Positions 1-9,770 of a stretch of DNA of 64,000 bases are shown one piece after another. The notes under the pieces are model-generated. The model was not told the origin of the DNA, did no database searches, and saw only the letters and a list, made by a program, of their open reading frames with translations. A program made the position numbers and the translations under genes. The DNA is from Acheta domesticus. Lineage: Eukaryota > Arthropoda > Insecta > Orthoptera > Gryllidae. The DNA lies in NCBI GenBank assembly GCA_031308135.1, contig JAHLJT010000631.1:4255371-4319370 (forward strand), written 5' to 3'. Each line of letters begins with the position of its first letter. Within the stretch, counting starts at the first letter, position 1.

Positions 1-8
1 GCCGGCAC

Positions 9-357
9 TGTAGGTTGACGTGGTAATATGCAAACCTTCCTCCCACGCTCGAAGGTGACCAGGTGGGAGTGAGTCGGCGGGTATAAAATAAGTCGACTCG
101 CTCACTCTGGGAGTTTTGCTCTTGAAAAACTCGCGCTTCGCGCAAAATTTACGCGGGGGGTGGTGTGTACTCGTGCGTTACACGGGTGACGAAAGTCATA
201 GGAGAGGCGGGGCTTCTCTGCCACACGGGTGTAGGATCGCGGCTGGCGGTCGTACCTGAACGTGTGTATGGGAGTAGAGTCAATGATGTATATTACTTTG
301 TAAATAAACTTGTATATACTGTTCACGTCCGTGTTGCTTACATTCAAGCCGCCACAG
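9..357 (+). mobile_element. LTR-like segment, possible solo LTR
   Basis: The segment has the order of signals expected in a retrotransposon long terminal repeat. It begins TGTAGG, has a TATA-like TATAAAATAA near 80-90, a polyadenylation signal AATAAA near 303 followed by a TG-rich stretch, and ends near GCCGCCACA. ACTGT near the left end and ACAGT near the right end form a short terminal inverted repeat. I see no matching flanking duplication, no primer-binding site to the right, and too little sequence to the left to test for a polypurine tract. It could be a solo LTR, the 3' LTR of an element lying off the left edge, or a chance arrangement. Open frames of 78 and 93 codons here match nothing I recognise. 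Confidence 0.3.
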
Positions 358-600
358 TATCTTTTCTCAAAACTAAGGAACACTACAAAAAATACTGTTA
401 AAGATAATAGTCAGCACGATAAGTGAACACAGTTGTTAAGATTCCTTTCATGTAATATTTAAAGTGAGAATGTAGTGTTTTATTTATGAGTTATTGCCGT
501 TCGCCGGGGATACTGTAGGGAAGAAACCATTATAAGAAAAAAGTTCCCTAGATAAAGGAGATTCTGGGAGTAACACGGCGGAGGTCACCGATTTCAACCG
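358..600. other. Flank of the 86-bp array, no gene seen
   Basis: This is unassigned sequence. Positions 508-546 (TACTGTAGGGAAGAAACC onward) recur with few changes inside the neighbouring array at about 893-930, so at least this part has exchanged sequence with the array. Confidence 0.5.
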
Positions 601-1455
601 GTGCAGCGCGGCGCCACGCAAGCCAGGCTTGCGAGGGTAATGGGCGGCGCGGCGCAAGCCAGGCTTGCGAGCGGGGCTTGGTGGTGTAGGGTCCGCTTGG
701 GCGCACGCTCAGTGGGCGGGCTTATGGGCGGCGCGGCGCAAACCGGGCTTGCGAGCGGGGCTTCACGGTTTAGGGTCTGCTTGAGAGCACGTTCGGTGGA
801 CGCAGGGTTATGGGCAGCGCAGCGCAAGCCAGGCTTGCGAGCGGGGCTTGGCGTTGTAGGGTCCGCCTGGGCGCACGCTCGGTGGGTGCAGGGTACTGGA
901 GGGAAGAAACTATTATAAGAAAAAAAGTTCGCGGGCGGCGCGGCGCAAGCCAGGCATGCGAGCGAGGCTTGGCGGTGTAGGGTACGCTTAAGCGCGCATT
1001 GGTTGGGGGCAGGGTTATGGGCGGGGCGGCGCAAGCCAGGCTTGCGAGCGGGGCTTGGCGGTGTAGGGTACGCTTAAGCGCGCATTGGTTGGGGGCAGGG
1101 TTATGGGCGGGGCGGCGCAAGCCAGGCTTGCGAGCGGGGCTTGGCGGTGTAGGGTACGCTTAAGGGCGCTTGGTTGGGGGCAGGGTTATGGGCGGGGCGG
1201 CGCAAGCCAGGCTTGCGAGCGGGGCTTGGCGGTGTAGGGTCCGCTTGAGCGCGCGTTGGTTGGAGGCAGAGTTATGGGCGGGGCGGCGCAAGCCAGGCTT
1301 GCGAGCGGGGCTTGGCGGTGTAGGGTACGCTTAAGCGCGCATTGGTTGGGGGCAGGGTTATGGGCGGGGCGGCGCAAGCCAGGCTTGCGAGCGGGGCTCG
1401 GCGGTGAAGGGTCCGCTTGAGCGCGCGTTGGTTGGGGGCAGGGTTATGGGCGGCG
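601..1455. repeat. 86-bp GC-rich tandem repeat array
   Basis: GCAAGCC, the start of a landmark motif, recurs at 618, 654, 738 (as GCAAACC), 824, 944, 1031, 1117, 1202, 1288 and 1374. Full-length spacings are 84-87 bp, giving about nine or ten units. The first interval is shortened to 36 bp and the 824-944 interval is expanded to 120 bp. Most units contain the odd palindrome GCAAGCCAGGCTTGC, several contain the perfect palindrome CGCTTAAGCG, and all are rich in GGGCGGGG-type runs. Units from 1031 onward are the most alike, while the leftmost are the most diverged. Overlapping Arg/Pro/Ala-rich frames on the minus strand are translations of the repeat rather than genes. Confidence 0.9.
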
Positions 1456-1879
1456 TGCGTGACCGGGACGGACGTCCGCGGCGAGCGGAGCGCCCGGGGC
1501 GTGCTCCGTGCCCTGCGTTCCGCAACGAGACTCGAATGTCAGACAGGTGCGCCGCGCACTGCACGTCTCCTACGGAGATTGTGTGCTGCCACGCATCCGC
1601 ATATCCCTGTGGCGGTGTATTTTTAGTGTTACTCAGTTCAGAAATGTTAGCATACGGTTAAATACTCACAAAGAATCAGGAACATATTTCATACTACATT
1701 TTTAGTTACGAAGTTTCCCGGAAAATCTACGCAACTTTGCAGATCATTTTTTACTTTCTCGCCTACTACTAAGAAAAAAGTACTGTAATAGTGCGCCGGA
1801 AAACGGCTATTTTACAACAGGAAAACACTTATTGCCCTGGTCACGAAAAGATGCATAAATCTTGTTCTTAAATAAGTAC
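1456..1879. other. Unassigned, no gene seen
   Basis: GC content falls from the array edge into AT-rich sequence. I see no RNA gene, coding signal or repeat recognised elsewhere in the window. Confidence 0.4.
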
Positions 1880-2040
1880 ATAACTTCGTCTAACATGTGT
1901 AGTCAGGAACCATGTTTTGTGGGTTCTTGATATCGAAAAACGGATTGACGGCAAAACGTCGGCCTATCCGTCTGCCCATCGGTCTGACCGTTCTCCGAAA
2001 TGGATCTAAATTTTTTGACTAAACATTTTGGCTGAAAACT
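1880..2040 (-). repeat. Dispersed repeat family B, minus-strand copy
   Basis: Read on the minus strand, this segment carries GACGGATAGGCCGACG, then TTGCCGTCAATC, then AAAACATGGTTCCTGACTAC. The same order occurs on the plus strand at 35830-35930. I do not recognise the family. The AT-rich sequence at 2041-2700 has the same style (GCGAAAACTACTC-type phrases on the minus strand) and may be the rest of the copy, but I could not align it by eye. Confidence 0.5.
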
Positions 2041-3319
2041 CTAATTTTTCGAAAATTGCAAACGATGAATTTCATTTTCCGCGTTTTTATCTTAATAAAA
2101 TCTATTGTTTAAAGAAACAGATCTTGAAATAAAGTCATGTACACGTTTTCGAAAATATGAGTAGTTTCCACGAGATTTTGCCTGAAATGTAAGCAGTTTA
2201 AAAAGTTTAAACGATTATTTTCTCAAAAACAGTTCGAATTTTTTTCTTTATATTTTCTCCTCTTATGTATCAAAGGACGGTATAAAATTGACGCTGAACC
2301 TATTTTCGGCGAACTCTGTTTTATAGAAAATTGTAAAAAATTAACAATTCAAAAGTACAATATGGAAGTAAGAGATATTTGTATTAAATTAAATTTGTTC
2401 TAAAAATCAGATCTTTAAAACGATTATGTTCAATGCTTGAAAAAACGAGTAGTTTTCGCGAATTGCGTTTGAAGTTAATATAATTTATAAAGAAAGGCAT
2501 ATTCTTAAGAAAGGTTCCAAATTTTTTATTTAAAAAAATCCGTTCTTCAAAAAAGATCCTATATTATTAAAAAATACATTAGAAGTTGTGCATAATTTTG
2601 CTACAATCTTTCAGGAGTTTTCACGTGTCAATACCACAGTGAAACAAAAAGGTTATCTACAATTGATTTAGAAAGATCAAATGAAGCGTGACGTGCGTTG
2701 TAAATCGAGTGTCGTGAATTTCGTGTTGCCGGCCCTAAATTGCTTGTTCAGAAGCACGCGATGTGAGCAGAGTGTTGTATGTTTGAAAGAAAATCAGTTC
2801 TGTGTTTTTGTAGAGGATGTGTAGTATCGCAAACTTTGTATGAAACTTTTCCAATTTATTACAGTATACTGGTTCAATTATAGTGAAACAAGTTGCGATC
2901 AGTTGTGATGTGGAAGGGCCAGTGTCCACTTTCCCTGGATGTTGTCGGCCGTGTCTTCCCCGCTGTGGCGCCCCCTTGCGTTTTTGCCCAGCCGTCAATT
3001 TATTGAGCTCTCCCGTATTTACATTCTGAGACAGGGTCCTGGAGGACACGGCTAATAGGCGTCTGGGAGACGAAATTCCTGGGGCCCCACTTAGGAGCGT
3101 CGTCCATAAATTGGGGCTCTGCCCGTGCAGGGCCGGCCCTCCAGGCGCGCGCCGCAGTCCCGCGGCCGCCGCGCGGGCGAAGGGCGAGAGGAGAGCGGCC
3201 GAAAGGGTGACGTACGGGGGGGAAGGGCCGGCGGGGAAAGGCCAAAAAGGGCTTTTGGCCAATGGTCGGTGGATGCAATAAGGACGTTGTGGGACTTGTT
3301 GGTGGTGGTTGGTGGGCAG
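2041..3319. other. AT-rich then GC-rich unassigned sequence
   Basis: Positions 2041-2900 are AT-rich and may belong partly to the family B copy on the left. Positions 3060-3260 are GC-rich and give overlapping open frames of 65-175 codons on both strands. Their Arg/Pro/Ala bias and lack of any recognised domain argue against a gene. Confidence 0.4.
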
Positions 3320-3698
3320 TAGAGATGAGACATTGATGTCTATATTTTCAAAACATCAATATTTTTATACAGACTTCGCTGTGATTACACTTCCGTTTTT
3401 CTTTCTTGGCGCACGGGAGTATGTCAATAAAATGGAATATCTCACGATATTTCGCGTCGTTCTTTGTTGTGTCGCCAGGAATCGCATGATCGCCAGCACT
3501 GCTTGATAGTCGCGATCATGCGACTCGTAGCGGCACAACCAAGAACGACGCGAAATATCGTGAGATATTCCATTTTATTGACACCCCCGTGCGCAAAAAA
3601 GAAAAACCGAAGTATAACATCGATTTATTGAAATTGATGTTTTTCTAACATCGATATTGAGAGCTCAATATTTGATATTTTATTTTTGAATAAATAAA

Positions 3699-3729
<31 letters not shown>

Positions 3730-4347
3730 TAATAAAATATGCAATAATTTTCACATTTCCTTAATTTGAAAATTCTTTCGTCCAAAATCATCAAGAGTAA
3801 AAAATTAGATAGTCGAATTTTCATTAATAAATGTAGTTACTAAAATATGTTTGTATTATCCAATTAGATAATAAACGTCTGCTAATTCTATTGCAAATAT
3901 TTCGACTTTATGTTGTGAGCTATACAGCAATTGTGAATTAATAAACGACTACCGTGACAAGAAATCACCCTGCCCCGCTTATGAACACTGACGTTCGAGG
4001 TTACTAAAATAGTTGTATTAATTGTTACTAGTTGTAACAAATGTAGGTAATTCTCATTCAAATAATCTTCTCTAATTTTGAGAACATTTTCACTTTGTGT
4101 AAAATTATGTAAGCAAATTTCATTTTATGTCAATGACAAAGCCAACGTTTCACCCTACTGAAGCAGGGGGCATTGCCTATAAAGGCATTATGTACATTCT
4201 ATAAATAAATAAATAAAATAGTTGTACAAACATCAACGTTTCAAAACATCTATGGGTTTGGGTCAATGTATTTTCAACATCGATTTTTAAACTTTGAACA
4301 TCAATGTTTTGAAATATCGGTATTTTGTTGTCAATAACGCATTGCTA
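3320..4347. mobile_element. Non-autonomous hAT-like DNA transposon
   Basis: The ends are TAGAGATGAGACATTGA on the left and, read inward from the right, TAGCAATGCGTTATTGA. These share TAG, ATG and ATTGA at matching spacing. A second subterminal match, ATATTT(T)CAAAACAT followed by YRAT, follows on both sides. An 8-bp flanking duplication is visible: GTGGGCAG at 3312-3319 and GTGGGCAC at 4348-4355, seven of eight bases identical. Eight-base duplications and TAGNGATG-type ends are typical of the hAT superfamily. No transposase frame is present, so the 1028-bp element is non-autonomous. It contains a long hairpin (3389-3613), an AAT microsatellite (about 3702-3731) and an (AAAT)n-tailed piece ending near 4215 that may be a nested retroposon. 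Confidence 0.6.
3389..3613. repeat. Long near-perfect inverted repeat (hairpin)
   Basis: The left arm at 3389-3493 and right arm at about 3507-3613 are reverse complements with only scattered differences. The core ATGGAATATCTCACGATATT recurs inverted in the right arm, flanked by GCGTCGTTCTT and its complement. The loop is short. A transcript would fold into a stem of about 100 bp. It lies inside the hAT-like element, either as its fold-back core or as an earlier MITE insertion. Confidence 0.9.
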
Positions 4348-4671
4348 GTGGGCACTGGCCGGTAGACAGGGATCGTTGGGCAGAAGACAGGTAGAGGATG
4401 AGTGAGAGTGGGTAGAGGATGGGTGAGAGTGGTGAACTGTGTGCAAGTAAACTAGTAACGAGCAACATGCATATTACAGGAATACCAAGAAAAAGACGGA
4501 AACTGGGGGAGCAACTGACAATTCGTAACTGGTCAACAGTAATGAAATGATAAATTTCATTGCAGTACGAAGAGATGATGTTGATATAATCGAAGAAGTT
4601 GACGGACGCCATCTTTGTTGTAATTGTCGCCGCAACCACGATCGCCGTCGCCGCTGCCACATCCACCGCCT

Positions 4672-4672
<1 letters not shown>
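4348..4672. other. Unassigned, no gene seen
   Basis: Short degenerate GGATGAGTGAGAGTGGG repeats lie near 4390-4435. Open frames running into the CCG tract are low-complexity. Confidence 0.4.
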
Positions 4673-4721
<49 letters not shown>

Positions 4722-4790
4722 GCCGCCGCCGCCCCGCCGCCACCGCCGCCGCCGCCCCGCCGCCACCGCCGCCGCCACCTTCGCCGCACA
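4673..4790. repeat. (CCG)n trinucleotide repeat
   Basis: Positions 4673-4719 are an uninterrupted GCC run, followed to about 4790 by interrupted CCGCCGCCACC and CCCCGCCG blocks. The Ala, Pro, Arg or Gly homopolymers in all frames here are products of the repeat and do not indicate a gene. Confidence 0.95.
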
Positions 4791-5154
4791 CCGGCCGAGG
4801 CGCAGGTGCTGGAGGCGCCGTGGCGGCGTGCCGCCATTATCCCAAATTTGATGTAAAGCAGCGGGCGGCCGTGTAATTTCGGGGAGACTTGGGGGAGATG
4901 CGGGTAGGCTGTTCCAGTATTTCCAAAGAAAGTGATAGACTTGGGTCCACCCGCCTCCTGGGCCTTGGGCCCTTCCACAACGCGCTTGAGGGGTCGGAGC
5001 CGCGACAGACCTGTAACGTGTCCTGCCTAATCATTCCATTTTTCCAACAGACGCGCACCACTTTAGAGGTTCATTTTTGTCTGTTTTGATAATACCTAGA
5101 AATATTCCTGTGCATTAATAAGCATTCAATAAGCGAATTCACGGATATATAAAG
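4791..5154. other. Unassigned, no gene seen
   Basis: GC-rich at first, then mixed sequence. No recognised feature. Confidence 0.4.
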
Positions 5155-5200
5155 GTAGTGGGTTGGACCAATTCTTTGAACAAATTTAATTATTAAAATG
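5155..5200 (+). repeat. 3' fragment of a tRNA-derived repeat
   Basis: Positions 5166-5186 are identical over 21 bp to 5429-5449, which lies just downstream of a tRNA-like head. The similarity extends weakly further left (AGTGGGTTGGACC against AGTCGGGCCGACC), so this is best read as a second, 5'-truncated copy of the same short repeat. The alternative is that the two 21-mers are target-site duplications around 5187-5428. Confidence 0.45.
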
Positions 5201-5349
5201 CATTACTCAGTAACACGGTCACAATTTAGATTTATTTACGACTACGGAACAGAGTCTCCGACCGTAATTGCGTCCAACAAGGTGACGAGAAAGGTGACAA
5301 TTGTATACATATAAGGAGCGATAATTACGCTCGTGAAAATTGTTCAAGG

Positions 5350-5460
5350 GGTTGGTTAACTCGGTAGCTTAGTGGTCAGAGCAGCTGGGTGTAGAACAGA
5401 AGGCTCGGGTTCGAATGCCAGTCGGGCCGACCAATTCTTTGAACAAATTGAATTGAACAA
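5350..5460 (+). repeat. tRNA-derived SINE head (not a functional tRNA)
   Basis: TAGCTTAGTGGTCAGAGCA matches a tRNA D-arm and pol III A box, and GGGTTCGAATGCC about 40 bp downstream matches the T-arm and B box. The segment ends with GGCCGACCA, like a tRNA 3' end. A regular cloverleaf does not form: there are extra bases between the putative acceptor strand and the D-arm, and the T-stem has mismatches. The sequence then continues with GAACAAATTGAATTGAACAAAT, like a SINE body or tail. I therefore call it a degenerate tRNA-derived SINE. Confidence 0.55.
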
Positions 5461-6696
5461 ATACTCGAATATTGTCAATGTTTCTCACATGTTCATAACA
5501 ATACACTTTAAAAAACATTAATTTTATCTTTCCACATCAATAGAGTAGTGTCTAATATCTACGAAATTGCCAAAATATATTTTCTAAAAACATAAATAAA
5601 ATTGTATTATTAAAAAATATAGTGTCCTTCATGTTATTACTCAATCTTTCATGTTATCATTACTTAGTCATAATTTGTGGAAAACATATTCGTTAACGTC
5701 ATTAACCTTGAAAGACATCCTAAAAGGAAATGACGTCCGTATGACACATGGCACATGGTTTGCCTTTGAAAAGAGAGGGTGCTTTTTTTTATACAAAAAT
5801 GTTGCGGCTTTGTAGGAGCACGTGCCCCGATGGTGCTCCCCTTCGAAGGCGACACGCAATGCGTTTGGGTAGTTTTTTGGGAGAGACACGTCCGTGGCGC
5901 GTGCAAGCGGAAAATGAGAACTTAACACTAACGCCAGATGGCAGGCACGCTAGAGAGGAAATACTGTGGTTTTGGTCAGTGAGTGACGTTCCGTTGGTCT
6001 TTTCCATCCTGGAGAAATTACAAAGAAAATATATCATATTAAAAATTTAGAGATGTTTTTATTTTCTGGGAGCTCTGATATAATTCTTTGAAATCATTCG
6101 AAAATACTGACTTGAAAGTACTGATTATGCTCTCTAACTGAAATAGTTGTGCGCACGATGCACGGTATTTTCTCTTCACAAATATGTTACTGAACTGCAC
6201 AGATCATTATTGTTATTGTTATCCGAATACTATTTTTTTATTAACACACATGTCTACACATCAAAACTGGTAAGAAATACCAATCAATAACATATTATGT
6301 TGTACCAGTTTATATTTTTGTACCAGTTTCTTATCTGGTACAAAATACCAGATAACTCTTAAAACAAAACAAAAATATCAAGATTTTTAGTTACACACTA
6401 GACACTATTACCCGTGAACAAAGTTGTGCTGTTGACATAACACTACACAAATTCAAATGGTTAGATTTTTTTGAGCCTTCGGAACAAAAGACTTCGGAAC
6501 AGTTGAAGAATGTGCGCATTTTCATGGAGAAGAAGGCTGGGAAGCGCGCGGAGGGCCGGGGCCGTTGCGTGCGGGCGGCCCGGCGCTGGCCACGCCCCCT
6601 TCCGCCCCCGCGCATGTGCGACCGCACTCACGCACCGCCGCGGCGGCCACCTCCCAGACCCCGAGCTCCTTTCTTCTCCATCACTTCGAAATAAAA
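5461..6696. other. Unassigned with a small hairpin
   Basis: Mostly AT-rich. Positions 6317-6344 form a perfect 10-bp hairpin, TTTGTACCAG and CTGGTACAAA around an 8-base loop, and GTACCAGTTT also occurs just upstream near 6302. A GC-rich patch at 6530-6665 gives short Arg/Pro-rich frames with no recognised domain. Confidence 0.4.
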
Positions 6697-7199
6697 TTAC
6701 TTTCGTACCGACCGTGGCAGGATTTTCGACACTGACTTGTTTGCTACGTCGAATTCAGTTGCTGGCTGGAGGAGTATTCTAGCAGCCGGCTGCTCTGATC
6801 GGTAGTTTCGTCCTATCAACACCACGCGAATGCTGGAGACGTTCCCTAACAAATGGACCACGGTTCGCATGTGATCCTTCCTTCCTGTTGTTGCCCTTCT
6901 TCACCCCTTACTTGCACACACTTATACTCACATCCACTATACTACCACACAAGTCGGGAGACCAATTGGAAACATACAGCTTCCTCCGGTTGGGGCGGTC
7001 CCCCGTTGGCGGGGGACAGCTGATTGGGGAAAACCCCGCAAGCCGAAGTAGATGCGCACCAGAAGTCACCATCCAGCGGAGGAATATCACATCCACGTTC
7101 CACGATAAAAACCATGCACTTCATTTACTATTGATCTTAACCCCCTTGACCCCTATTGCCAATTGATCTTAACGGTTGACGCACATAAATCAATCAATT
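6697..7199 (+). mobile_element. SINE family A, plus-strand copy
   Basis: This is a nearly full copy of the main dispersed family. It starts in a degraded B-box region (GACCGTGGCAGGATTTTCGACACTG), continues with GTATTCTAGCAGCCGGCTGC, TGATCGGTAGTTTCGTCC and ATCAACACCACGCGAATGC, then the GGGGCGGTCCCCCGTTGGCGGGGGACAGC block, and ends in AATCAATCAA. Order and spacing match the copy at 19132-19653 read on the opposite strand. The upstream A box appears to be lost. Confidence 0.8.
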
Positions 7200-8189
7200 T
7201 TCATATCGCCAAATAAAATTTATTCTCTTTCCCAAATCGAAAATTTGTAAGTGCACGCCCTTTGTTAATTTACAAAAAATAATTCACTTTCTATTATTCT
7301 GGTCGCCTACTCAACTTCCTAACAACTTGTCTTCACTCGCAGTTATGAAAACATTCACATATGAGATCAAACTCTACTAAAACAACCGCATCTTGAATAT
7401 AAACATTCCATGACAATGTCCTAACAAGTCGTATCATGCTAGTGGTAAAACAGCCAGAGAAAATAACCGTTCAACGACAGTGCGCACGAGTGAGTTCGCG
7501 GGATCGGTAAAACAAAGTGAATTCGGTGATATTGGTGGCTTGAGGAGAGATGATGGGGATTGTGGAGTTACGAACTATGGAGCCGATGGGAGCTAAGATG
7601 TCCGTGGGGATTGAGTGGAAATGAGGGTTCGCATGGACGTGTCGGAAGACCATCCGCATTCCTTCGGTTTCTATTTTTGAGGATGTGAGATGATTGGGGG
7701 TGAGTGATTTCCTCAGCAATACTATTAAATCAAATATGTATCTCGTTTGCCAATTCAAATAGTATGTGTAACTTTAGAGCAAACGTTTTCGTTGTCAAAC
7801 ATTACCAAAGACGCTGGTAATTTTACCGAGGCCATTGCTATCAAAACCAGTTATTCCAATGTCACAATTTTACAAACGAGAAAAAAAATCTTCTGGGGAC
7901 CACACAAGCTTTGACATAAAAGGAATACGTTTTCATTACATTTTAGGTCTGATTAATTTCTTCGTGATGTAGGAAACACCCATCAATTTAGTAAAAACTC
8001 AAAAATAGCGATTGTGAAAATTAAAAAAAGAGAACTAGGTGATTTTCGTACCAAATGCCTCAAATTAACTACGTAAACAATCAAAGAAAGGATTAGAAAA
8101 GCTAGAGATTTATAAATAAAACATGGGCAGATAGTACTCTCCGATACGCCACATACAGTTTGTACAATTTTTGGCTATAAATAAAAAAG
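7200..8189. other. Unassigned AT-rich sequence, no gene seen
   Basis: No recognised repeat, RNA gene or coding signal. The longest frame (7471-7758, minus strand, 95 codons) shows no domain I recognise. Confidence 0.4.
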
Positions 8190-8460
8190 TGAAAATCGGA
8201 CCTACGCCATCTTTATAAGTGTACTTAACTGCATTCTTAAAGAAAAAAATTGGATGTTTAAGCAAATTCTGAAAATGTCCCAGGGGTCTCATGTAAAATA
8301 CCCCCGAAATTTAAAGGATTTTTTTCAAATCGTCGGGCCAAATCGACCGCAAAATATTCATTTTAAAACAAATCCTACAAATAGTTTAGGTTCTAGTGTT
8401 GTTCACCAACGGGCATATAGTCAGGCGGATGGAAATTTTGAAAAAAAAAAGTAAAGAAAA
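8190..8460 (+). repeat. Dispersed repeat family B, plus-strand copy
   Basis: GAAAATGTCCCAGGGGTCTC followed by ATGTAAAATACCCCCGAAAT, and then GTTCTAGTGTTGTTCACCAACGG, parallels 35690-35840 (GTCCCAGGGTCTCCATGTAAAG and GCTAGCGTTGTTCACAGACG). The copy is heavily diverged. A poly-A and (CA)n stretch near 8442-8483 follows it. Confidence 0.5.
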
Positions 8461-9679
8461 GAAAAAAAAAACACACACACACATTTTCGATATTGGGGTC
8501 TCCGAAAAGTGTATATCTATTGAAATCTCGAAATAAATGTTCCTCAGTGTTATATAACTTTCTCTATAATCTGTATATACGTACATACACGAGGAAGGAG
8601 CCCATAAAAGTCTACGACGAAGGATCCATGTAAACTTCGGAAGGGTCTGTTGGTAGTGATCGTTGGGTCGGCGGGAGTCGCGAAGATGTTCGCTGGTGTT
8701 GGCGCAGTGGAGAGGGGCGCGGTAGAGATGGAGGTCCCAGGCGCCGCAGCAGCGCTGGAGGGCGTAGTCGGCGGTTGCTCGCGTTTTTGGGAACATTCCT
8801 CCGCATCACACGCACCCTGACACTCCAATCTGCATGCGACGGCCGGCCACGACCAAAAAGAATCGAGGGGCGGACAGATCTGTCAGCGTCGACGTGTCAG
8901 CAGGGAGGGGGGCTGCGTTGTTCGCAACGGTTTCGGCGTGGCAACAGCAACAGCCCGCCGTGTGGGTCTATGGGCTTGGCTCGACGACTCTTGAATTCTC
9001 CAGCAACGGTCGCTCTCAGAGTAGGTGTATGTGGCTTGTCAGCGCCAGTGGAGACTAGTGAACTCAACAAAGAAAATGGATATGGTGGCAATTGAATGAA
9101 GATGACATAAACACTTTCACAGACTAAACCGCCTCAATTTGCAGCTCATGCGTTTCGAATTCGTCAGTTGTGCCAATCGATAGACTGAGATCGAGTTTAT
9201 CAAACTTAAATACTCAAGAACATCAGATCCTAGATACATATGTATATACTATATGTCAAAACGCGTGTTCTATCTTCTCAACCATAGATAATACGAAGAT
9301 ATTGTTTGCACAGTTTTTGGTATAGTCCGGCTTACCTAGCAAACAGTACGGCATCTTTGAGTTTTTTGCGAACAAAAGTCGTTTTGTTCCAAACTTTTTT
9401 CTATTGGAAAACCTTTAAGGAGACTCAATCGTACACATGGAATTAATCCTTTTAAACATCTAAGACGATCTAAAATCAAATCCATTCTTTTGTTCATTTA
9501 ATCCTTTATTTGGCAAATAATTTCAGGCCAAAATCATCATATTATTGTTAACATTTCAAAAAAAATATCTTTACCACTTCGCTTCTTGAGAGACAGATAC
9601 CCCAAGAAAATAATTTGCGGAAATTTGAAATTCCATCGTAGACATTAGATAACTGCTAACAAAGTCAAGAAGCCCTTTA
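8461..9679. other. Unassigned, GC-rich patch without a supported gene
   Basis: Positions 8620-9060 are GC-rich and open in several frames; the longest is 136 codons on the minus strand. I see no domain, splice context or codon bias that favours one frame, so no CDS is called. Confidence 0.35.
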
Positions 9680-9770
9680 CAAAGCCTGAAGGGCGTGGTC
9701 TTATGGCCGAACGTCGGTCACCTGAAGCATTGACCGAACTGCGCCGGGATAAAATTCAGTTCTGCCCGAA
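9680..9770 (+). repeat. Penelope-like 3' motif, degenerate copy 1
   Basis: The order CCTGAAGGGCGTGG, TTATGGCCGAACGTCGGT, then TGCGCCGGGAT matches the motif at 17771-17850 (CTGAAGA, GGCC, GAAACGTC, ACGCGG and CCCGGA). The hammerhead-like core is damaged: CTGAAGG replaces CTGANGA and GAAC replaces GAAAC. Confidence 0.45.

Noticed and set aside
3700..3735. CRISPR-like or other spaced repeat arrays
   Set aside because: All tandem arrays seen are contiguous micro- or minisatellites without unique spacers, in a eukaryotic sequence.
4331..4978. 215-codon minus-strand frame with poly-Ala and poly-Gly
   Set aside because: The homopolymers come from the CCG repeat, and all other frames across it are equally open.
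5350..5424. Functional tRNA gene
   Set aside because: A and B boxes are good, but the cloverleaf does not close: there are extra bases before the D-arm and mismatches in the T-stem. A tRNA-derived SINE fits better.
8386..8828. GC-rich segment with a 136-codon minus-strand frame
   Set aside because: Overlapping frames are also open, no domain is recognised and no splice context is evident. It remains a weak candidate exon.
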